The position numbers and the translations under genes were made by a program. Source: Litsea cubeba (Eukaryota; Streptophyta; Magnoliopsida; Laurales; Lauraceae). From it: a stretch of 64,000 nucleotides of DNA. Below are positions 47,000-59,089 of this stretch, in pieces (positions within the stretch are counted from its first letter, which is position 1; each line of letters opens with the position of its first letter). Location: assembly GCA_012931725.1 (NCBI GenBank), contig CM022949.1, forward strand, positions 30,829,235-30,893,234. The letters run 5' to 3'. Under the pieces are notes generated by a model. It had not been told where the DNA came from. It was given only the letters and a program-made list of their open reading frames with translations, and made no database searches.

Positions 47000-48630
47000 A
47001 CCTTACACCAGAATGAAACCTGAATGCCGATAGATTAATACATGCAACAGAAGTCAATAAAAAAAGACCCAATACGAAAACCCAAGGTTACTTAAAGCCC
47101 AAAGCAAGATGCATCCAGATCGGGCCCGACCTGGCCCAACTGTTAAACACATCTGTCCTTATTTTATGGGTTGGCCCATTGGACAAGACTGATACTGTCA
47201 ACTTGAAGATCCTAGGATTGATTCCTGGACATATGTGTGATATCGAGGTGCCGAACAATGCTCTAACGAGCAGCTCATATGTGTATGATATGGTGATGTA
47301 AAATAGTGCCCATTTGTTAGCACCGAATTGAATTTTCGGTGACAGAGGTTCGAACAAAGGATTGTTTAGAGGTCATGGAAGAACAATATCAAGGTGGAGA
47401 TGTAGATCAGAGCTCGACTTTCTTAGAATTAGATTTGCATGGGTGATGATTGTACATTCATTTTGCATTGCCCACCTCAAATCATTTTTCAATAAGGAAA
47501 AAATTATTTGATGATTATTTATAGATATTTAATTTTAGTCACTTTTAAAAATATGTTTATTAATTTTTTTTAATTCAATTTCATGTAGACAAATTGGTCC
47601 TAAGTAAAGAGGTAAAGTGATTTAAATGTCTGTTGAATTTCAAATAATCCAAGTTTTATTTTTCACTAGGTCATTGTCAAATGCATCTAATCCATAAACT
47701 GCTCCTCGGTAGATGTTCTAGACCAGCCCTGATCAGGGCGAGCCATCTTGGGCCGGACTTGGATATATAATTTGGATGTACTAAGATGAAGTGATAGAAA
47801 AACCCAAAGCCCAGTCCAGCCCGTATAATATTGAGTGTCTGTGGAACACTTTAAGCATTTTCAAGGCTATTGATTCATTAAACCTTTTCTGTAATAGGCT
47901 CTAATTTGACACTTTTCAAATGATTAACCTAAAAATAATGGCACATAGTAAATAGTTTGCATCTTTCAATTTCATCAAAAACAATATTTGGGGTAACAAT
48001 AACATAAATGATATGGAATGAAGAAAGGAAAATAGAGTAGTGGGAGAATGAACAAGTCTCGAAATAAGTTCAACAACATATATACTTGGCTCCATTTGTT
48101 GGAGCCCTCTTATCAAAAGGGCCAAGTCTGGAGAGTGGCCAATAGCCTCCTCTTTGGTAGGATAATAATTGCCGGAAATCAAACCCAAGAAAGCAAGGAT
48201 CAAATTACTTCTTCATCTTGTTCACACCTTGCCCATCAAAAATAGGGGATGCCAAGTTGCTTGGGAATCTCATTTCTAGCCTTGCTGCTTTTGCTCCCTA
48301 TGCAAGCAGATCCTCTCCCCATATGATTGTACGTGGGTTTTGGCTCCCTATTTTTGCAGGCTTTCTCTTTATCGGGTGGGTGTTCTCTCTCATTGGTCCC
48401 AACTCCCAACACCTAGGCCGGGTAAAAAAAAAAAAAACCTTTCTTCTTTACTATGTACACAGAAATTCAATCATCCTTTTTTCTTTTTTTTTTTACCTAG
48501 CTAAGGGTGTTGGAAGTTAACACTGATTAGAGACCCCATCCCTCGGAGTTAAAAACTCGTTGCCTCGACAAAAATCCGTCATTTGAGATACTATGTGCTG
48601 TCCTCATAAGAAACTTCACACTTATAGATA
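47000..48630. other. Intergenic DNA upstream of the THUMP gene
   Basis: Presumed promoter side of the THUMP gene, then AT-rich sequence. Fragments GGGCCCGACCTGGCCC (47121) and CCGGACTTGG (47753) resemble MITE edges. Short open frames at 47916-48520 have no recognisable domains. Confidence 0.4.
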
Positions 48631-50794
48631 CTAGCAAAACCCCGCGGATAACCACGAAACCACCAAATGCACAGACTGATATGAATTACTTTTAATAAAT
48701 TTATTAATTAGTAAACTTGTGAGTCCTTTTTTTTGTTGCCAATTTGATCTTTATGTTTTTTTTCAAATGTTTTATTCTTTAGGTGAGGCATGAGTTAATT
48801 AAGAAAGATCAAATGATCATAGACATAACAAATTGACCTGATATATTTAAGTGGGACCAAGATGAATGGGGTCCATCATCTCTATTCTAACTGTTCATAA
48901 AATCATATGATGTGGGCTGTGACCCATTAATTGAATGATAAAAATCAAATGATCAAATGATCATAGACCTCTCAAATTGACCAAACCTAACATATTTAAG
49001 TGGGACCCCCAAGATGAATGGGGTCCACCATCTATATTCTAACAGCCCATAAAGCCATATTATGCGGGATGGGGCCCATTAATTGATTAAGAAAGATCAA
49101 AGGATCAAATAATTGTAGACCTAACAAATTGACCTAATATATTTAAGTGGGACCCAGATGAATGGGGTCCACCATCTTTATTCTAACCGTCCATAAAATC
49201 AAATGATGCTAGCCGAGACCCATTAATTGAATGATAAAGATCAAATGATGAAATGATCATAAACCTCTCAAATTGACCAAACCTAGCCTATTTAAGTGGG
49301 ACCCCAAGATGAATGGGGTCCACTATCTATATTCTAACCGTCCATAAAACCATATGATGCGGGCTGGGACCCATGAATTGCTTGATAAAGATCAAATGAT
49401 CAAATGATCATAGACCTCACAAATTGACCAACCTAACCTATTTAAGTGGAACCCCCCAGATGAATGGGGTCCACCATCTCTATTCTAACCGTCCATAAAA
49501 TCATATTATGCGGGAGGGGGCCCATGAATTGATTAAGAAAGATCAAAGGATCAAATGATCGCAAACCTAACAAATTGACCTAATATATTTAAGTGGGACC
49601 CAGATGAATGGGGTCCACCATCTTTATTCTAACCGTCCATAAAATCAAATGATGCGGGCCGGGACCCATTAATTGATTAATAAAGATCAAATGATGAAAT
49701 GATCATAAACCTCTCAAATTGACCAAACCTAGCCAATTTAAGTGGGACCCCTAAGATGAATGGGGTCCACCATCTATATTCTAACTGTCCATAAAACCAT
49801 ATGATGCGGGTTGAGACCCATGAATTGCTTGATAAAGATCAAATGATCATAGACCTCACAAATTGACCAAACCTAACCTATTTAAGTGGAACCCCCCAGA
49901 TGAATGGGGTCCACCATCTTTATTCTAATCGTCCATAAAACCATACTGTGCGAGATGAGACCCATGAATTGATTTAAAAAGATCAAAGGATCAAATGATC
50001 GTAGACCTAACAAATTGATCAAATATGTTTAAGTGAGACCCAGATGAATGGGGTCCACCATCTCTATTCTAACCGTCCATAAAATCATATGATGCGGGCC
50101 GGGACCCATGAATTAATTGATAAAGTTCAAATGATCATAGATCTCATAAATTGACCAAACCTAATTTATTTACGTGGGACCCCAAAGATGAATGGAGTCC
50201 ACCATCTATATTGTAACCGTTCATAAAACCATATGATGCAGGCTGCGACCCATGAATTGCTTGATAAAGGTCAAAGGATCAAATGATCATAGACCTCACA
50301 AATTGACCAAACCTAACCTATTTAAGTGAAACCCCCCAAATGAATGGGGTCCACCATCTCTATTTTAACCATCTCTATTCTAACCGTCCATAAAATCATA
50401 TTATGCGGGATGGGACCCATGAATTGATTAAGAAAGATCAAAGGATCATAGACCTAACAAATTGAACAAATATTTTTAAGTGGGACCCAAATGAATGGGT
50501 TTCACCATTTTTATTCTAACCGTCCATAAAATCAAATGATGCGGGCCGGGACCCATGAATTGATTGATATAAATTTAGCACATCTGGTGTGTTGGCTTAT
50601 TTAGGGATCTCATGGAGAGATTTTAGGCTTTTGATTGGAAGATGATTCTTGATGGAGAGATTTTAGGTATTTTAAGTGTGTAATAGATATAGAGATTTTA
50701 GGGATAAGGGCAACTCCGGAAATGACATTGCAAAAAATTTGAGGTTGCGCCACGTGTCTTTATGTGAGGAAGTGTATACATCCCTTTAGTAATA
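48631..50794 (-). mobile_element. Candidate non-autonomous Helitron carrying a satellite array
   Basis: The minus-strand 3' end is visible at 48656-48631. A 5-bp hairpin stem CGTGG/CCGCG (one T-G wobble) with loop TTAT is followed by 8 nt, then CTAG, then host T. That is the Helitron 3' design. The upstream (5') boundary is inferred: the sequence beginning TATTACTAAAGGG on the minus strand at 50794 abuts the CTAG of the next Helitron. The expected 5' TC was not seen, so either the end is lost or the element starts elsewhere. No coding capacity. The interior is almost entirely the tandem array. Confidence 0.4.
48785..50572. repeat. Tandem array of ~148-bp units, trimeric higher-order repeat
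   Basis: Twelve copies are marked by (G/A)ATGAATGGGGTCCACCATC. The unit starts are at 48861, 49013, 49157, 49308, 49459, 49603, 49755, 49899, 50043, 50187, 50339 and 50489, with spacing 144-152 bp. Three unit types recur in order: A (CCCAGATG, first at 49157), B (CCCCAAGATG, 49308) and C (CCCCCCAGATG, 49459). A recurs at intervals of 446, 440, 446; C at 440, 440. Each unit holds GTGGGACC, TCTATTCTAACCGTCCATAA, GATCAAATGATC and CAAATTGACC. No coding content. Confidence 0.9.
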
Positions 50795-50806
50795 CTAGCG
50801 CTTTGG

Positions 50807-50827
50807 GGCCCGCGCCCAACGCGGGCC
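50807..50827 (-). other. Helitron 3' terminal hairpin
   Basis: Perfect 8-bp stem with 5-nt loop, 8 nt from the terminal CTAG at 50795-50798; acts as the terminator of rolling-circle transfer in Helitrons. Confidence 0.85.
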
Positions 50828-51467
50828 TTTAATTCATCGAAGTAGACACCGAGTAAACATACAAACTACATTTAATACAATTGTATACGAAATTCAAGAT
50901 TGGTCACCATCTTTTGGAGAACTCCATATACGTTTATGCCTTCCAATTCTCATGTGGCGTCGATATTTGTAAGAGAAAGGCAAATATTTTAAAATGATCT
51001 TATATTTAAATCTAAATCAATTGTGAAAAGGAAAACATCGAATAATGTTCGAGTCAAACATACCGTTTATTTTATGGTATGAGTGGTGACAATGGTAGAG
51101 ATTTTTATTCTATGTAATATATCATAGGATGCAGTCGGAGAGGAGGCTGATGTTGACGCTCGAATCTGCAATGGAATAACTAAAATTTCTATTTCCATAA
51201 ACCATGTATGAATATTATATGAAACTTATAAGAATGAAAAAGAGAAAGCAAAATGATGAGTAGAAATAAGAAATAAAATTATTTAAAAGGAGATATTTCA
51301 TAGATTTATTAAATAGAATTAGTATATAAAAAAGCATATAAATGAACTATGATATGAAGGGCCAATGGATTAAAATAAAATATGAATAATGTTTATAAGT
51401 CTTCATCAATCAATTTATGATATTTCTTTTGTCCATCAACTCATTCGATTCGTGCAGTTGTTTCACC

Positions 51468-53811
51468 CTATCCACTTGTTTCATTTATTTCACTTGTCTC
51501 ATCTCTTGAACTTGTTTCAGCACAATGACTTGTCCCGGAGGCTAATATTTTGTCAGCAACTGCACTTGTCTCAGCATCCGCGCTTGTATCAGCACATTGA
51601 CTTGTCCTAGCATTTAATATTTTGTCAGCAACTGCACTTGTCTCAGCACATGCGCTTGTCTCAGCAATATTATTTCTATTTTTTATTGCTTCCAAATTAT
51701 TTGCTCCAACATCTTCACTTGTCCTAATTTCTTGCTTGTTTGATACTGCATGTTCAATTTTCACATGATTTAGGAATTGTTAATGGTATTTCATAGAATA
51801 GTGTTGAAGATGTTTTAATAAGACTTACATTTTTCAATTTCTGCCAACAAAAATTCAGATTCTTTTTTGTAATATGTTTCTTCTATTTTCTTGACCGTGA
51901 TTCCACTTTCAAATGTCAGTCTGTTCATACTTGAGTCTATTTTTATATGAAATAAATATTGTTTCCACAATGCCTTTTTTATTTCAGTTGCCAAAAGATC
52001 ATACCAATTAATCTGCAAAATAGTTTAAAAGTTAATGTATACATATACATAGATAATGTTTATATATAGAAACATTTAAAGTAAAGAGATAATTTTAAAA
52101 ATACCTTATCCGCATAGTCTTTATATGCTTCTTCAGTTGCATTTATGAAATCCTTTAGTATTTAATCATGCATAAAATAAAGTTGCTTGCTTGGTGTGAT
52201 CCTCGACTGTTATAGTTGCAATGTATCTGAGAATATAAAAAGGAACATTAAAATTAATTGTGTCATAATATTTTCAGGATGTAGATATGTTATTATTTTA
52301 ATGTATTATATATGTACCTCATCTTTGTTGGTATCGTTGAATCATTACAACGAACACATTTACCATTGTTGACACTTTCATAAATTTTCTTATCACATTT
52401 ACTGCAGGAAAGTTGTGCCAAAGGGGTTTCCATATGTAACATTACAACTGTGGCCTTTATTGCAACATATTTTACCTGTATTTTTATAAAAGAAAAATAA
52501 AAGTTACTATGCACTTCATACTATTCAAAATTATTTTTATCAATTAAGTGAAGATGTAGTTGAGTTTAACTTTACCTCATTGACACCATTTTTCAATAAT
52601 AAAAATAACTCCTGTAATGACAATCTGATAGAGCTTGAGTCATTTAACAATGAAAGCTCATTACTGTAATTCAACGTTTCACAATGATGTTAGTATTAAC
52701 AAATAGAGATTAAAAGTTAGTAATGAAAAAGTTAATCGCTTACCATAAAAGCAAACGTCGTGCCAATGGAATATTAGGGTTGATTTGTAACTTTGTTGCA
52801 GTTGATGGACTGAGATAAATGTTTCCTGCACAGAACTCATGAAGTTTGTATCAGTTGCATATAAAATTAATAAAAATCATTAATGATAAAATTTTTTTTT
52901 TTTACCATTGTATTGCTTAACCATTATAGATGTTGCTATAATAACTCGGCCTATACTTGAATTTAAGGAGTAAAAATTGTCTAAAGCAAAGTTTCCCCAT
53001 AAAGTAAGATTCATCATCTTGCGACTACAAAAGCAAAATATATGAGATTAATAATGAATCTATTCGTTATGAAATATATAAATAATTTAGTACAATTGAA
53101 TTTAAAATACCTTTCATCACATAGTGTGATATCTAACTTCGCAAGCTCCGTTTGATCTTGTTTTCTAATGTATGATATGCCACTTATATCTTCAATAACT
53201 CCAATGACGTCTGTATCATATTAATGCAAGTGAATAAAGTTTTGAAGAGATTTGTAACTTTAAGAATATAAATGGTTATGAGAGTTGTAATACCTTGCAG
53301 ATACTTAAATCTGTTGAGAAATAAAGGCATTTTATATAGTGAAATGAAGCAATACACGTAGTGAGGAATATCACATGTATCTGTTATTTGTGAAACAACT
53401 GCATCTCTTGCTAATGATAGTTGATATTGATGAGGGGCAACATTATATGTATCTGGTGCTTCTTTGACTCTCACATTTCTAATAGTATAACAATTTCCTT
53501 CCTTTATATCATCTCCAAATTTTGGTATCTCATCATTGAACAGTGTGAGAAGTATTTGATCTCCCTGGAAGTTAAAAATCGAAGAAAATAAATATAACTG
53601 ACATGTATTCAAAAATCATTTTAAAATAAAATTGTATTTAAATTTAAAAGGTCACCTTTATATCAATAAGGATTAATTTATTGATTCGCCCTGAACCTTT
53701 AGCATTGTTGTACTGTCTATCTTCAATTATTCTGCTTACTCTCACTTTAATGCACCATCTGTCATTATAAGGATGCAGCTCCTCGAGACGATGAAATCTG
53801 GTGGACGTCAT
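51468..53811 (-). pseudogene. RPA70-like single-stranded DNA-binding protein gene of the Helitron
   Basis: Model with ten exons: 53811-53656, 53564-53294, 53210-53111, 53024-52906, 52825-52744, 52663-52576, 52475-52318, 52226-52105, 52012-51829, 51745-51468. All junctions are GT-AG and phases agree through exon 7. It encodes tandem OB folds of the replication protein A large-subunit type: LEELHPYNDRWCIKVRVSRI opens the first fold, LTLWGNFALDNF marks the second, and a zinc ribbon CSKC...CVRC is in exon 7. Exon 8 has a TGA at 52168-52166 and a frame change, after which family-like sequence (DFINATEEAYKDYADK, NWYDLLATEI) continues. The last exon encodes ETSA-x-ADKIL repeats and looks recently expanded. 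RPA genes are common passengers of plant Helitrons, presumably aiding single-strand handling. Apart from exon 8 it is well preserved. Confidence 0.8.
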
Positions 53812-54034
53812 TGATGATTCCTTGATAATCTAAAGATGAAAATTTCAAATTATTGTTAGTCTCATATTTATTTCAATTCTGATAGTGGTCATTTTTTAAT
53901 AGCATTGATAGATGTTTAAGCATATGAGATTGTTGCATAAAAACTATTTATAGTAAAATGCAATGAGGAATTTGTAGCACAACTCATCCAAATTACATCA
54001 GTTTTATTGAGAAGATGATGAATTGTTTATACCT

Positions 54035-57000
54035 CTAAGAGTAATTTGTGCAATGGCTCTTCACTTCATTCAAGACTTCTTTGTATACAACATTTTTAGT
54101 ATATCCAATTGGAATGGTAGCATTCCTCTTCAGTAAGATTTTTAGCCCTGATTTATCCGTCACTCTAGATAGAGCAACATAAAGCTGTCCATGCGAGAAA
54201 ACAGGCTTTGGGAGATAAAGGCCAATTTTTTACAGGGTTTGCCCTTGACTTTTGTTTATTGTCATTGCAAACGCCAATTTAATTGGAAACTGTCTTCTTT
54301 TAAGTATGAATGGCAAATCTGTTTCAGCAGTTGACATCACTATTCGTGGAATGAATACACGCTCGCCCACATTTGTCCCCGTGACCACATCTGCTTCTAT
54401 TGTTCGTTGTCCCAATCTACTGATAATTAATCTCGTTCCATTGCATAATCCGATAGATTGATCCAAATTACGTAAAAGCATAATTGGGGAACCCACTCTT
54501 AGTTCTAATGAATGATTTGGCAATCCTGCAAATTTAAGAGTGTTTAAGTACTCTGTGGTGTATAACATATCCTGACTGGTTTCTCTGCCCTCAACCTCAA
54601 CCATTGTATCTGCACTTAGATATGTCTTCTTATGAAGCTCATCAGAAAGCATATTAAGAATTTCATCATTAATCTTGTCAACATAGTCATTCAATGGAGT
54701 CAATATTGCTCTGTTTCTAAAATATGAATGATTCTTGATATTGAGATTTAAGTTATCATAGACAAAGTTGATTAAGGGCGAAATGGCATCATCATCAGCA
54801 TCTATTCGTAATTCAGTTGGAATCTGAATCCAATCATCATCTGAATCCATGTTGGTACACAGAGTATTGCAATCTCCATCTCCTATTTTCAATACCCAGC
54901 TCGCAAAGTTTGCATTGTCATCATTATTAGATAAATTTTGTAGACGCATGTTCTCCATAAGGTTTAAAAACTTCACAGTACTTTCAAATTTCAGATCTTG
55001 TTAATGAAGCAGCTACTATATCTTCTCTTTTCCCCCTTTTAACAACAGGCAAAATCTGTCTAAAGTCACATCCCAATGCAACAGTTAGGCCACCAAATAT
55101 TTTCTTTTTGCCAGTATTATCAGCAGCACTCACTATGTCACGTAGAGTCCTGTCGACCGCATCAAATGCATTCTTATGCATCATAGGTGCTTCATCCCAT
55201 ATGATCAAAGATGTTTTTTGAATCACCTTGGCCAAATTTGATTTTTTGCCAATAGCACAACATGATGCTTCATGAGTCTGTAATGGTATCTTAAAGCGCG
55301 AATGTGCAGTCCGGCCACCTGGTAACAACAAAGATGCGATTCCCGATGATGCTACTGCTAAAACAATTTTTCCTTCACTTCGGAGTTTTGTAATTATTGT
55401 TTTCCATAAGAATGTTTTTCCCGTTCCACCACTGCCATTGACAAAGAAAACTCCGCCTTTTCCATTGAGACATGAATCAATGATTTTGTCGAAGACTATG
55501 TTTTGTTGCAGATTTAGTCTCGAATGTAAGACATTAAATTCAGATGCAAGATCGTCGATATTGTATGACATTTCTTCGTATAGCAGGTTGTTTGATAAAA
55601 AATCATCATGTTCATATTGTGGAAATGGCATATCCTGAAACTCTTTTAATGATCTACCATTTTTATTTAGGATTGACTCAATCTCTATAAGTGTTTGATT
55701 TTGTATATCATGGTCTGATAAATTGAGACTAATTGATCTTTCATGCCTACGTAGCCTCATCTCTATATCATCAGAAAGTGAGTTCCAATGTTTGTTCCAT
55801 ACATGCAATGGATTTGATACTTCACAGAACATAAGCATCTCTGCAAACATATTTCTCAATTGATGTGCTGTCGCCCACTGTGATGTCTCTGTTAATGCAA
55901 TGTCCCACTCGTTGTCATCATCTAATAAGCCAAGTGCTATGCATGCTGATTTAAAAGAAGTGTGTGTCTCTCCATCCACAGTTCTTAAATCTCCATACGA
56001 TGTGGCACCTCTTATTATATGAAGCAACATTCTTAAATAATATCTCTCACCTGACGTCGGATGCGCATAATATAACCTTCCAATGCATCTTCCATGTTTC
56101 CTTCTGCTCCACACCTTTTGAGTGCTTTTCCAAGTCCAGTTTGTTGGAAAGTCAACATATCTTAAATCTCTTGCATCAGGATATTGACGATTTGTTTCAA
56201 ACCACTGAGTGAACATAGTAATTTCTATTGCAGGTCTATTTAGCACAGATGTCAAACTGTCATAATCGTTGAAAACAACGATTTGTTGATTTTCAGATGA
56301 TATTGTAACGCTCAACCGATGGATTTTTACTGTGAAGGTTGTATTCAAAAATTCTCCAGTATGCTTCTGGAGCTGAAACATAACGACAATCAAAGTATTG
56401 TTTGATTTCATCAATTAAACCTGTTGATATCTCATTCGGCCGTCGCATCTGGTGACTGTGTGCTTTCCTCGATAACGATAGTTGCTCTATCTGGGCCTTT
56501 GTGAATATATTGTATAAATACTTAATGACTCGTATTTGGCTACAAATCTCAATGTTTAGATGTGCATTATATTTTCTTGACAAAAAAGGATTGTAGGGAA
56601 CTACCCATCTATTATCTAGTTCAACATATCCTATTTTGACCGTCCTTCCATCATTTCTCCGCCTGTATGTCGGATAACCAGTATTGTCAAGTGAGGTTTG
56701 TTGTTGAAACGTTTTGGAATATTTTTTGCTGCATTTACCGTCAACCATACATGGAGAATTTGGATTTAGCGGACCACATGGCCCATGCATCATACAACGC
56801 TTGATTGTTTCATATAGCTCTGGATCCGTGTCAAGATCCGGAATTTCGGCTTGAGACCACATCATCTATTTCTTCAGTTGTAGATATCTTATCACATTTA
56901 TCAAGTGTTATCAATATATGTGCATGCGGAAGGTCCCTCTTTTGAAACTCAATGGCGTATATATCTGTGAACGAAATAATGATATACTTTAGTAATAGAA

Positions 57001-57865
57001 TTGAGAAATAAAAAATGAGTTATTTTGCATTGGAAAAATAATTTACCTGCAATAACTCTACCGAAAAGCTTTTTATCCTTTACCTCTTCCATTAATTCTT
57101 TTAATTTTATATGGAATACCCTATCAACAATGTCAGGACGATCTTCTGCTTTTTGACCTGGGAATAAGTCTAAAAAGTGTTGGATTTCCTTCCATCTTGG
57201 ATTGCATGTAAATGTTAAAAAAATATCTGGGCATCCGGCCCAACGGCATATCGCCATTGCATCTTAATACTGTTGAATCATGTACGCGGGCTTCCTGTAA
57301 ATGAAGAAGGTAATATGTAGCGTTGACCAATTACTGATGCTCTTGTATCTCCTTGAACTACTGCATCTGAGACACCTTGAAAAAAATCATATCTAAATGT
57401 ACTCTGGTTATTTCTGACATATTTTGCTCTATATTGCTCAATACATGCATATGCGTCCACAATGAACTGGTGGAAGAGTCTTCCAGATAATAAAATCGTC
57501 TTTCCTTCATCATTCCTTTGCTGTAACCTGTAACAATAGTACTCTCTCATTGACACATTAGATTTTGACAATCGTGAAGGCTGATTATATAATATGTTGG
57601 CATGCCATCCATCTTATCCATATGGAAATAGCAATGAGTATTGCAATGCCATATAACTTGGATGTAGTTCGCTTATTCTTTGTAAAGATCCTGAGACAGT
57701 TTCTAAGATGATATCTCGATTATTATTTTCTGAAGATCCTTCACCAATTAATAATGCAGCTACTTCATTTGATGTTGGACGAATTATATTGGCCTTGGAT
57801 CCTTATATCTATCATATAGTATTCTCATCTTTAGATCTCGTGGATATTCACGTCCAAATCTATTT
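54035..57865 (-). pseudogene. Helitron Rep-helicase (RepHel), broken, 5' end in gap
   Basis: Would nick, unwind and transfer the Helitron. Visible in order: ISELHPSYMALQYSLLFPYG and REYYCYRLQQRN (Helitron-like N domain), FLTFTCNPRWKEIQ, the HUH nuclease motif HAH in FQKRDLPHAHILIT (56926-56918), one of the catalytic tyrosines in KYLYN (the second Tyr position appears to be Ile), and a PIF1-type helicase. The helicase has Walker A GSGGTGKT, Walker B IIWDEAPM, GCDFRQILPVV, INKSQGQTL and HGQLYVALSRV. An 82-bp intron 57046-56965 precedes the HUH exon. Lesions: stops at 57616-57614, 57266-57264 and 54232-54230; frame changes near 57283, 56877, 56325 and 54985. The N-terminus runs into the gap at 57866. 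Confidence 0.88.
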
Positions 57866-57965
57866 NNNNNNNNNNNNNNNNNNNNNNNNNNNNNNNNNNN
57901 NNNNNNNNNNNNNNNNNNNNNNNNNNNNNNNNNNNNNNNNNNNNNNNNNNNNNNNNNNNNNNNNN
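57866..57965. other. Assembly gap, 100 N
   Basis: Exactly 100 undetermined bases, the conventional size for a gap of unknown length. It cuts the 5' end of the Rep-helicase. Distances across it cannot be trusted. Confidence 1.
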
Positions 57966-59089
57966 TCTCATAAAAAATGGGGAAAAAATGGCCGGACGAT
58001 CGCCAATTTCGCCGGACGTCTTCAATTGAATTTCATTTGGAAAGCTTAAGGAATATTTTAAAATTACATTTTAATTTTGTCCTCTTTTGAAATTTGCAAA
58101 AAACTTAAGTCCTATTTTGTAATTTTCCCTAAAGATTATAATTACAAGGGCTAGTATTGATATTTTAAGTATGGGGATTTTCAACTTTTTAGGCACCCAT
58201 TTGAGAATTTAAATATATTAAGTTATGAGGTTTTTACTTCAATTTTGACCGTTGGTTATGATTTTGACCGACAGTTATATAATTACTCGTGTAACCACCC
58301 ACCCATTTATTTTTTTCATCAAACCACTCATGCTACAACTATGTAACTATATCATTTTTACTCCAATTTCTCTATTTCTTTTTTATGCAACCTGTCTTAT
58401 AAAAAGAGGTAATTTTTTCTAATACGTGATTATTTATTTTGCAATGTACAGGGAGATACCGTGTTGAGCACGGGTTATTGGGCTTGTTTGCTATTAAATA
58501 AAGGGTAATGGAAAGCCTCCTCTTTTTTACAATAGATCACATCAAAAGTAAACAAATTCAAAATTTTATATTTTTTCTCAAAAAAATTAAAAATTAATCT
58601 CCTTTCTCCACTAAATGACAAAAAAAAAAAAAAAACATCCACTTTTTACAAAAAAAAAAAAATATCTACCAACCAACTAAAGACAAAGTATAATTACAAC
58701 TCACTTATATTTAATTCTCTATTGATTTGATACTTTTCTTTACCTTTAGAGTATGTTTGGCAACAGATGCGAGGATTCTTTACTGCCCTTCAAACAATAA
58801 TTTCCTGCTGAAGATTTATATAGTTGAATATTTCACATCAATATTAGTGTACATTGATGCATATATATGAGAAAAGTTTATTTAAGTACAATCTGCAAAA
58901 GTGAGGATTTCCAAATCCTATAAGGGGAGGTCATATTTGAAAATTCACACGAATGGGGATCTCCATAGGTCCAAATCCTTAGAGGCGTACAATTGCCAAA
59001 CGTGGATTTTTCATAATTTTGTGAAAAGCGAAAATCTTTTCCTCGAGGATTTAGTTGCCAAACATGAACTTATTTTTCGAGAAAATTAT

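Larger units (their letters stand above)
50795..58515 (-). mobile_element. Decayed autonomous Helitron (Rep-helicase + RPA)
   Basis: The minus-strand 3' terminus is precise. A perfect 8-bp stem GGCCCGCG/CGCGGGCC with loop TTGGG (50827-50807) is followed by 8 nt and CTAG (50798-50795), then T. Gene order 5' to 3' on the minus strand is Rep-helicase (57865-54035), then an RPA70-like gene (53811-51468), the plan of plant autonomous Helitrons. The 5' end is uncertain: an inverted repeat CCGTG-TTGAG-CACGG lies at 58459-58473, and the element may start just beyond it, but a clean A|TC boundary is not visible and a 100-N gap interrupts. Multiple stops and frameshifts in the Rep-helicase show it is inactive. 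Confidence 0.75.

Noticed and set aside
48785..50572. CRISPR array or centromere core
   Set aside because: Units are contiguous with no spacers and the host is a plant. The array is only ~1.8 kb, so nothing indicates a centromere.
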